Of a stretch of 5,079 bases of DNA, positions 1-5,079 are shown piece after piece. The notes beneath the pieces are model-generated. The model did not search any database, had not been told where the DNA came from, and worked only from the letters and a program-made list of their open reading frames with translations. This stretch comes from Alphaproteobacteria bacterium (lineage in GTDB: Bacteria > Pseudomonadota > Alphaproteobacteria > UBA8366), in contig JABJCS010000225.1 in assembly GCA_018665505.1 (NCBI GenBank), positions 1 to 5,079 of the forward strand. The letters run 5' to 3'. Position numbers and translations under genes: made by a program. Each line of letters opens with the position of its first letter. Within the stretch, counting starts at the first letter, position 1.

Positions 1-24
1 GAAAAGCCCGAAGCCACCGTGTAC

Positions 25-30
25 GGGGAG
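25..30 (+). promoter_or_regulatory. Ribosome binding site of the CoA-transferase gene
   Basis: The purine-rich GGGGAG lies five bases before the ATG at 36. It is a good Shine-Dalgarno match and fixes the start there. The reading frame stays open to the window edge with no stop, but this site makes the ATG at 36 the best start. Confidence 0.7.
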
Positions 31-35
31 ATATC

Positions 36-1214
36 ATGGGATACGATGCACCCTTCGCCGGCCTGAGGGTCGTGGATATCAGCCAAGGGGTCTCCGGGCC
101 CTACGCCGGGATGTTGATGGCGCAATACGGCGCAGATGTGATAAAGGTCGAACCTCTCGAGGGTGAGTGGGGGCGATTCATCAGCCGCGACTACGATAAA
201 CACTCGGCTTTTTCCGTTGTAACGAACTTAGGTAAGCGGAGCGTGGCCCTCAATTTGAAGTGCGAGGAGGGGAAAGACGCGGTTCGTAGGCTCCTGGAAG
301 ACGCGGATGTGTTCATTGAGAATTTCCGACCGGGTGTGACCAATCGCCTCGGTTTCTCTTATGAAGAGGTCTCGAAGATAAGTCCGAAGGCCATTTATCT
401 TTCGATCTCCGGTTTCGGGAACGGCGGGCCTCTGCGCGAACGCCCGGCGATGGACCCGGTACTGCAGGCCTTTTGCGGCTTGATGTCGGTGAACCAGGGG
501 GAGGACGGTATTCCTCATCGCATTGGCGTCGTTATTTGCGACATGGCGACCGCACTTTATGGGTTTCAGGCCCTGACGACGGCGCTGTATGCGCGCCGCG
601 ATGAGGACAAGGGCTGCTTGATCGAGACCAATTTGATGCAGGGTGCCGTCTGTTTGGGTGCGATCCGTATGATGATGGTGAACCTGGAGCAAGGCGCCTA
701 CGTCGTTGGACGGGTGCCGGCGGGCGTGTTCGAAGCGAAGGACGGCTATATCACTATCCTGATGTATAAGGACGATGAGTTCCCCAAGCTGTGTGAATTG
801 CTGGGCCTACCGCTGATCGGTGCGGATCCGCAATACGCGACGAATGCGCAACGGGTCGAACACGAAGCGGAAATCATGCCGTTGATCTGCGATGCCTTTA
901 AGCTTCATGGCTGCAAGGCGCTCTCCGAAAAACTGACCGAAGCGCGGATCCTACACGAGCGGGTGAATAATTATGTCGAGTTCCTGGACCATCCCCAGGT
1001 GGAAGAGACCGGATTGGTATCCTGGCTCGATCATGCAGGTGTTGGCCGGGTCCCGGTGCCGAATGTACCGGGTCTGAAGCCGTTCGATGCGCGCGGCGAC
1101 AAAGCGACATCTCCAGGTGTTGGTGAACATAGTCGTGAAGTTTTGAGTGACCTTGGTTACACCAGCGAACAGATCGACGATTTCGCAGCGCGAAAGATCA
1201 CTTTGGCGTCATGA
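36..1214 (+). CDS. Class III (CaiB/BaiF family) CoA-transferase
   Basis: This gene encodes a 392-residue cytoplasmic enzyme that should move coenzyme A between an acyl-CoA donor and a carboxylic acid through an aspartyl-CoA thioester intermediate. The fold is clear: the N-terminal Rossmann-like segment starts at residue 9 (LRVVDISQGVSGPYAGMLMA), then GADVIKVEP (32-40), NLGKRSVALNL (64-74), ENFRPG (95-100) and SGFG (125-128). Asp169 in RIGVVICDMAT (codon 540-542) sits at the same number as the catalytic Asp of formyl-CoA transferase and CaiB. Length is normal for the family (about 390-410). I do not see the glycine-rich loop typical of formyl-CoA transferase in the expected region, so oxalate/formate is not supported as the substrate pair. 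The substrate is unknown, and the only downstream neighbour is convergent. The gene before it lies outside the window. No truncation or frameshift is visible. Confidence 0.93.
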   Translation: MGYDAPFAGLRVVDISQGVSGPYAGMLMAQYGADVIKVEPLEGEWGRFISRDYDKHSAFSVVTNLGKRSVALNLKCEEGKDAVRRLLEDADVFIENFRPGVTNRLGFSYEEVSKISPKAIYLSISGFGNGGPLRERPAMDPVLQAFCGLMSVNQGEDGIPHRIGVVICDMATALYGFQALTTALYARRDEDKGCLIETNLMQGAVCLGAIRMMMVNLEQGAYVVGRVPAGVFEAKDGYITILMYKDDEFPKLCELLGLPLIGADPQYATNAQRVEHEAEIMPLICDAFKLHGCKALSEKLTEARILHERVNNYVEFLDHPQVEETGLVSWLDHAGVGRVPVPNVPGLKPFDARGDKATSPGVGEHSREVLSDLGYTSEQIDDFAARKITLAS

Positions 1215-1270
1215 CCCTTACGAGACGTGGAGAGAAATCTATTAGAACGATCAAAGTACGGCTGTCCGCT
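1215..1270. other. Convergent intergenic gap, no terminator seen
   Basis: These 56 bases separate the stop codons of the CoA-transferase (plus) and the M48 protease (minus). A bidirectional terminator would be expected here, but I find no GC-rich inverted repeat with a T-tract on either strand; the best is a 3-bp CGG/CCG stem. Termination may be Rho-dependent or lie inside the opposite gene. Confidence 0.5.
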
Positions 1271-2359
1271 TTATGAGTCGCAGATAGATTTAAGCGCGGC
1301 CCACTCTTGGTCGGACATGGCTGCTCGTAATTCGGTAGCGGATGGCGTGATGGCTGCCGATTGTCTGCGCTCGGCGAAACTTGGATGGGTGCGTAACCAG
1401 GCCATGACGGCACCGAGTGAGCCATTCTCCAGATGAGCATACTTTTTCTCTAATCGGGTAAAGAACGCAGCGAGGCCGTCCGTTTGGATTCGCGCTTGTT
1501 TGAGAGCGTCCAAGGAAATGTGATCCGCCATGCGTTCGTCATCCCGGGAATGCGAAAACATCAGCAGAATTCCGGCCCCTTGCGCCAATGTATCGGTTAA
1601 CCCTGAATCTCCACCGATCAACATTTCGAAGATGAGCGACAGCCCCATAATGCGAACGGCGCGGGACATTGGGTGGCGCTCGGCGATATGCGCCATTTCA
1701 TGAGCCAGAACACCTGCCAATTCGTTTGGGCTTTGCATTTCGACGAGGAGGCTATTGCCGATGACGATGAAACCGCCGGGTGTCGCGAACGCGTTCTCGA
1801 ATTCAAGTTCGGCCACCGAAACTTTTACGGGATAAGGAAGTTGCATCACCGCGGCTAAGCGGGCGGTCAGATTTGTGAGTGCCTCCGCACCGGCGGTGCT
1901 GTGGCACGATTGTTCGGCGCCGGGGATAGAGGCGAGGATGCGTTCACCCAACGATTGTTCCCACTCGAGCGGGATTAGTGCGGCGATGGGTTGTACCAGT
2001 TTAGGGAGCATGAAATAGATTAATGCCCCGACGAGCACCGTTACCGCAAAGACGGTCGCGACGTGTCGTGTTGAGAAACCGTGCGTGTGCTGCTTGCGAG
2101 GTTTGGTCGACAGAAATGTGGCTATGCGGCTGACCAACTCGGCGTTTGTGGCAATGAGGACGGCATCTTCACTAGTGGTGTGAATAAGACGCAAAGCCCC
2201 CGTCTTGGGGCTTTCGACGGTCGCCTGCAGATCGGCGAAAGGCCATCGCGCCAAAATATTGTTGTCTTCGCCGCGTACTTCCAAATCGGTGCCGACGATG
2301 CTGATCTGTACCGGATTTCGTTTGGCTGATTTACCGTCGTAGAAAACGCCGTCGTTCAT
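1271..2359 (-). CDS. Membrane-anchored M48 family zinc metalloprotease
   Basis: The product is a 362-residue peptidase. Residues 1-82 form a small beta-rich N-terminal domain opening with FYDGKSAKRNPV, which resembles the DUF7092 domain found before some M48 peptidases (from memory, not searched). One membrane helix follows at about 100-117, preceded by a basic stretch (KPRKQHTHGFSTRH), so the N-terminus is predicted cytoplasmic and the protease domain periplasmic. The catalytic core is intact: HEMAH at 220-224 (bases 1688-1702) gives two zinc-binding histidines and the catalytic Glu221, and Glu275 in SRDDERMAD is the likely third zinc ligand. THPSFAERR (324-332) matches the conserved C-terminal HP motif. 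Cys152 and Cys360 could form a disulfide outside the cytoplasm. Family relatives such as BepA, LoiP and HtpX act in envelope protein quality control; the substrate here is unknown. The start lies 3 bp after the DUF898 stop with no obvious Shine-Dalgarno, which suggests translational coupling. Confidence 0.93.
   Translation of the reverse strand: MNDGVFYDGKSAKRNPVQISIVGTDLEVRGEDNNILARWPFADLQATVESPKTGALRLIHTTSEDAVLIATNAELVSRIATFLSTKPRKQHTHGFSTRHVATVFAVTVLVGALIYFMLPKLVQPIAALIPLEWEQSLGERILASIPGAEQSCHSTAGAEALTNLTARLAAVMQLPYPVKVSVAELEFENAFATPGGFIVIGNSLLVEMQSPNELAGVLAHEMAHIAERHPMSRAVRIMGLSLIFEMLIGGDSGLTDTLAQGAGILLMFSHSRDDERMADHISLDALKQARIQTDGLAAFFTRLEKKYAHLENGSLGAVMAWLRTHPSFAERRQSAAITPSATELRAAMSDQEWAALKSICDS
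2193..2214 (-). other. Perfect terminator-like hairpin inside the protease gene
   Basis: AAAGCCCC (2193-2200) and GGGGCTTT (2207-2214) are exact inverted repeats around a 6-base loop, giving an 8-bp stem. It lies within codons 49-56 of the M48 gene, about 150 bases after its start. On the minus (sense) strand the stem is followed by a poor T-run (TTTGCGTCTT), so it resembles an intrinsic terminator without a good uridine tract. The structure is seen directly; a role in attenuation or mRNA stability is only possible. Confidence 0.45.
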
Positions 2360-2362
2360 CGT

Positions 2363-3454
2363 TCAGATAGCGCCGACATCGAACGCGTCCGCCAGTCCTT
2401 CGCCGACACCGGGACCTTTGTCCGCGCTTTGGATAATGGCATCGAAATCGATATTACCGTTGGCGTGGAGCCGGTCGCAAACGTACCGGAATGTCCGCAT
2501 TTGAGTGAAAGGTGTGCCGAAACCGAGAGTCGAAATACTAATCAAAAGATTACCGACCAAGAGCCATAAAAGACTTCCCAAAGTCGCGTTTAATTCGAAT
2601 GCTGCACCTTCGAAACGCGTCGACATAGCGAAATACGAAACTTCTGCGGCTTTGTACCAACAAAAAATTACGGGGAGGAGGACAACAAATCCGACTACAA
2701 CAATAGTGGCAGCTAATGGAAGAATGCTATCTATGCTGTTTAGCGCGGCATCTGTCCCTATGGCGCCAATGATTCCGCTGACGCTGCTGAGCAGCACGAA
2801 TACTCCAACGAAGGTAATCCAGCTGACAGCGAATCGACCGTAGAGATGGCGGGCCGAACCGGAGAACGCGAAACGTCGGTCGCCGAACCAGGTATTGTTC
2901 ATCATTTGATGCATCAGTCGCATGCGCATCAGCGGATAGGTCCAACCGAGGGTTAGAATATTCAAGATAAAGAAGCCGAGGTATTTGCCGCCATATGCCG
3001 CGGCTGAACCAGTCTGCCCAGCGCGGACTCCCCTCCACCGTGTCCGGCTGAGCCGATACCGCCGTGCGCGATAGAGAGCCACGCCGATCAGAAACCAGAT
3101 ACCCGCAAACAACAATCCGTTATAGGCAATGGAAACGGGGTCGTCGGGCGAAAAATTGAACTCAACCACAGTATTCAAGATGCCGACGGGTAGGAATATG
3201 GCGAATAGGACGAAGAGAAATCCCTTGAAGAGTTCGCCTCCGGTTCCGGTGTATTCGAGCCGGTCATCCAAAAGGCTGGTACTGCCCCAGAGATAAGAGC
3301 GAACGCGGGTTTTACCCCAAAATCGATAGAGCGTCAGGGTGAGAATATTCAAGAGCGCGTTGATCAAGGCGATCGGGAAGAGTTCTCCAACACGACCGGC
3401 ATGTAAGAACTTCATGTGACCCAGCTCTTGTGTATCTGTTTCGGTCGTTGCCAT
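2363..3454 (-). CDS. DUF898 (YjgN-like) multi-pass inner-membrane protein
   Basis: This 363-residue polytopic membrane protein has about seven hydrophobic segments, near residues 23-43, 76-96, 110-130, 156-174, 206-232, 245-267 and 292-312. The family signature is plain: NILTLTLYRFWGKTRVRSYLW (36-56), then RLEYTGTGGELFKGFL (65-80). A related block recurs around 165-208 and, in reduced form, from 302, so the protein is built from three similar units. The C-terminus (GEGLADAFDVGAI) is short, acidic and hydrophilic. The biochemical role of this family is not established. I start at the ATG at 3454, with a weak GGGAA (3462-3466) seven bases upstream. The open frame reaches 3547, but that extension (MSPPGIVLR...) has no family match and runs into the neighbour's ribosome binding site. 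The ATG at 3415 is a less likely alternative. The gene leads an apparent operon with the M48 protease, 3 bp downstream. Part of it is AT-rich. Confidence 0.9.
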   Translation of the reverse strand: MATTETDTQELGHMKFLHAGRVGELFPIALINALLNILTLTLYRFWGKTRVRSYLWGSTSLLDDRLEYTGTGGELFKGFLFVLFAIFLPVGILNTVVEFNFSPDDPVSIAYNGLLFAGIWFLIGVALYRARRYRLSRTRWRGVRAGQTGSAAAYGGKYLGFFILNILTLGWTYPLMRMRLMHQMMNNTWFGDRRFAFSGSARHLYGRFAVSWITFVGVFVLLSSVSGIIGAIGTDAALNSIDSILPLAATIVVVGFVVLLPVIFCWYKAAEVSYFAMSTRFEGAAFELNATLGSLLWLLVGNLLISISTLGFGTPFTQMRTFRYVCDRLHANGNIDFDAIIQSADKGPGVGEGLADAFDVGAI

Positions 3455-3548
3455 TGATGGATTCCCAGTCCGATAGGTTAGAGTGCAGTCAGTGGAGCCA
3501 TTAACGTAGCTTATGAGTGCTCGTAAAACTATGCCGGGAGGAGACACG
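3455..3548. promoter_or_regulatory. Divergent intergenic region, probable promoters for both sides
   Basis: These 94 bases separate the start codons of the DUF898-M48 operon (leftward) and the YciI gene (rightward), so promoters for both should lie here. I find only a weak plus-strand candidate, TTAACG (3501-3506) and TAAAAC (3524-3529) with a 17-base spacer; its transcription start would fall at the ribosome binding site, which counts against it. No operator palindrome is evident. The call rests mainly on gene arrangement. Confidence 0.35.
3536..3543 (+). promoter_or_regulatory. Ribosome binding site of the YciI-family gene
   Basis: GGGAGGAG lies five bases before the ATG at 3549, a near-ideal Shine-Dalgarno sequence. 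It selects that ATG over the in-frame ATG at 3513, which would place this site inside the coding region. Confidence 0.8.
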
Positions 3549-3848
3549 ATGCCCTATGCAATTTTCTCGAAGGACAAACCGAATAGTCTGCAATTGCGAA
3601 ACGACACGCGCGTCGAACACCGTGAATTTCTCGCTACTCAAATGGCATTGATGATCGGTGCTGGACCGTTGATGGACGATGACGGCAAAGGCGGGGTAGG
3701 GAGTCTAACTATCCTTGATACTGAAGATCGAGACGTGGCGACGCGGTTCGCCGAAGCCGACCCTTATTTTCGGATCGGCTTATTCGATAGCGTTACCATT
3801 TGCCGCTGGAAACAGACTATTCGGGATGGCGAAAGAATAGCGACCTAA
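3549..3848 (+). CDS. YciI family small protein (YCII-related, dimeric alpha-beta barrel)
   Basis: The product has 99 residues, the normal size for a single-domain YciI protein. The pattern fits the family throughout: the opening strand MPYAIFSKDKPNSLQLRNDTR, His24 in VEHREFL at the position of the conserved active-site histidine, the GAGPLMDDDG turn (37-46) with acidic residues after it, the strand GSLTILD (51-57), the helix with FAEADPYFRIGLFDSV (67-82) and a final strand. AEADPY is the most recognisable motif. Such proteins are cytoplasmic dimers with a ferredoxin-like fold; a few have been linked to dehalogenation or ring-cleavage chemistry, but most have no known substrate, and none can be assigned here. 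The gene has a strong ribosome binding site, is divergent from the DUF898 gene, and ends tail-to-tail with the dehydratase, the two overlapping by four bases. It appears to be transcribed alone. Confidence 0.9.
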   Translation: MPYAIFSKDKPNSLQLRNDTRVEHREFLATQMALMIGAGPLMDDDGKGGVGSLTILDTEDRDVATRFAEADPYFRIGLFDSVTICRWKQTIRDGERIAT

Positions 3849-5079
3849 ACCGATCTCAAGAAATCGAAATCACAGCCCTCTTCCGCCTGCAGGACGTGGT
3901 CCTGATATAGTTTGGCGTATCCGCGCGGCTCCGCGTCTACCGGTGTCCAGGTCGCCTTGCGTTTGGCCAATTCCTCCTCGGACACAAGGAGATCGAAGCG
4001 CCGGTCCTTGACCGAAAGACGGATACGATCGCCGTTTTGGACAAGACCGAGTGGTCCACCATCGGCGGCTTCCGGAGAGACATGCAGGATAATGGTGCCG
4101 TAGGCTGTACCGCTCATCCGCGCGTCTGAAATGCGTACCATGTCTTTGACACCGGAACGGGCGAGTTTGCCGGGAATCGGCAGATAGCCGCATTCCGGCA
4201 TGCCATAGCCGCTTTTCGGGCCGGCATTCTGCAAGACAATAAAATCTTCCGGATTCACTTCGAGGTCTGGATCGTCGATTCGGTCCGCCATATCGGCGGG
4301 CGAGGAGAAGACCACTGCGCGGCCTTCCGTCTCGAACAATGTATCGTCGGCAGCGGCCCGTTTCAATATGGCGCCATTGGGCGCTAAGCTGCCGAAGAGC
4401 GCTACCAATCCGCCAAGGGGATAATGGGGCGTGTCGAAGGGGCGCACGATGTCGTGGTCGATATAGCCCGGATCTTCTTCCAGCCTGTCGCCCAATGTCT
4501 CGCCGGTAACTGAGAGCGTATCCAGATGCATCAAGTGTTTGATTTCACGCAGCACGGCACCGAGACCGCCGCCCGAGAAAAAATCTTCCATGTAGTAGTC
4601 GCCGGATGGCTTTAGGTTCACGAGCACTGGGGTCTCGTCGCTAATTTCATTCAAACGGTCGAGCGATATATCGATCCCGGCCCGACCCGCGATGGCGGTC
4701 AGGTGAATGATGCCATTGGTGGAACCACCGATGGCGAGCAACACACGAAGCGCATTTTCGACGGATTTTTCGGTGACGATCTTATCAGGTGTGAGGCCGG
4801 CCACTGCAATTTCGACCGCGCGCTTTCCGGTCTCCTCGGCAGCGCGCAGCCGGTCGGCGTGGACCGCCGGGATCGCGGCGGTGCCGGGTAGTGCCATGCC
4901 GAGTGTCTCGGCAATACAGGCCATCGTGCTTGCAGTGCCCATGACCGGGCAGGTGCCGGCGGTTGTGGAGAGACGCGATTCGACAGAGACAATCTCCTCG
5001 TCGTTCAACTCACCAGCGCGATACATCGCCCAAAACCGTCGGCAATCAGTACACGCACCGAGTTGCTCGCCTTCGTGAC
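3845..5079 (-). CDS. IlvD/Edd family dehydratase, sugar-acid (arabinonate/xylonate) type, 5' end cut by window
   Basis: About 410 C-terminal residues are present; roughly 160 N-terminal residues, with the first two iron-sulfur cysteines, lie beyond the right edge. The frame stays open to base 5079, so the ATG at 5026 is internal. The family removes water from dihydroxy acids using a [2Fe-2S] cluster and Mg2+. Visible features, from the N-terminal side: the loop GACTDCRRFW (about 5030-5059), typical of the pentonate dehydratase subgroup rather than of valine/isoleucine IlvD; the third cluster cysteine in AGTCPVMGTASTM (codon 4949-4951); IGGSTNGIIHL; GPKSGYGMPE with a likely Mg2+-binding Glu; and DARMSGTAYGT, whose Ser (codon 4112-4114) matches the catalytic serine. 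The C-terminus RGYAKLYQDHVLQAEEGCDFDFL fits this subgroup. The spacing from the third cysteine to this serine (279 residues) agrees with the numbering I recall for Rhizobium L-arabinonate dehydratase. The exact substrate (L-arabinonate, D-xylonate or another aldonate) cannot be settled here, and a misnamed dihydroxy-acid dehydratase remains possible. Confidence 0.93.
   Translation of the reverse strand, partial: HEGEQLGACTDCRRFWAMYRAGELNDEEIVSVESRLSTTAGTCPVMGTASTMACIAETLGMALPGTAAIPAVHADRLRAAEETGKRAVEIAVAGLTPDKIVTEKSVENALRVLLAIGGSTNGIIHLTAIAGRAGIDISLDRLNEISDETPVLVNLKPSGDYYMEDFFSGGGLGAVLREIKHLMHLDTLSVTGETLGDRLEEDPGYIDHDIVRPFDTPHYPLGGLVALFGSLAPNGAILKRAAADDTLFETEGRAVVFSSPADMADRIDDPDLEVNPEDFIVLQNAGPKSGYGMPECGYLPIPGKLARSGVKDMVRISDARMSGTAYGTIILHVSPEAADGGPLGLVQNGDRIRLSVKDRRFDLLVSEEELAKRKATWTPVDAEPRGYAKLYQDHVLQAEEGCDFDFLRSV

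Noticed and set aside
1..66. Tail of an upstream plus-strand gene ending with TGA at 64-66
   Set aside because: The frame is open, but only about 21 residues are visible, they match nothing I recognise, and the overlap with the CoA-transferase would be 31 bases.
228..692. 154-codon minus-strand open frame inside the CoA-transferase
   Set aside because: It is antisense to a clear enzyme with intact motifs, and its His/Arg/Gln-rich product matches no family I know.
3455..3547. N-terminal extension of the DUF898 gene to an ATG at 3547
   Set aside because: The extra 31 residues do not resemble the family, and the extension would cross the divergent promoter region and the neighbour's ribosome binding site.
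3513..3548. Earlier in-frame ATG at 3513 for the YciI gene
   Set aside because: The strong GGGAGGAG at 3536-3543 is correctly spaced for the ATG at 3549, and the family begins with the MPYAIF strand.
3922..3935. Small inverted repeat CGCGG/CCGCG near the end of the dehydratase gene
   Set aside because: The 2-base loop is too tight for a stable hairpin, there is no T-tract, and it lies within coding sequence.
5024..5026. ATG as the true start of the dehydratase
   Set aside because: The frame continues upstream to the window edge and encodes the family motif GACTDCRRFW, so this Met is internal.
4707..5078. Plus-strand open frame of over 120 codons opposite the dehydratase
   Set aside because: The low-complexity Ser/Ala/Arg-rich translation is a typical shadow of a GC-rich gene on the other strand.

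Overview
The window reads as ordinary, densely packed bacterial chromosome with five protein genes. GC content is mixed: about 70% in the sampled right-hand end of the dehydratase gene and about 44% in part of the membrane-protein gene. The gene content (class III CoA-transferase, pentonate-type IlvD/Edd dehydratase, YciI protein, DUF898 membrane protein paired with an M48 protease) suggests a proteobacterium, most likely an alphaproteobacterium. That placement is an inference from family resemblance, not from a phylogenetic marker. I see no RNA gene, insertion sequence, CRISPR array, attachment site or replication origin.

Layout, left to right. (1) A complete plus-strand class III (CaiB/BaiF) CoA-transferase gene at 36-1214, with a strong ribosome binding site and the catalytic Asp169. 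(2) A convergent 56-bp gap. (3) A minus-strand pair that is almost certainly one transcription unit: a multi-pass DUF898/YjgN-like membrane protein (3454 to 2363), followed 3 bp later by a membrane-anchored M48 zinc metalloprotease (2359 to 1271) with an intact HEMAH motif. (4) A 94-bp divergent intergenic region. (5) A small plus-strand YciI-family gene (3549-3848). (6) A minus-strand IlvD/Edd-family dehydratase of the sugar-acid (arabinonate/xylonate) type, cut by the right edge; its stop codon interlocks with that of the YciI gene.

How they may work together. The DUF898-M48 pair looks like a cell-envelope module: a polytopic inner-membrane protein co-expressed with a protease whose catalytic domain is predicted to face the periplasm. 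The dehydratase and the CoA-transferase suggest catabolism of sugar acids and organic acids, but they lie on opposite strands, are separated by unrelated genes, and nothing here shows a shared pathway.

I found no clear new defence, mobile or regulatory system. The points most worth a second look are the DUF898-M48 pair, whose joint function is not established, a perfect terminator-like hairpin inside the protease coding sequence, the three-unit internal repeat of the DUF898 protein, and the interlocked stop codons.
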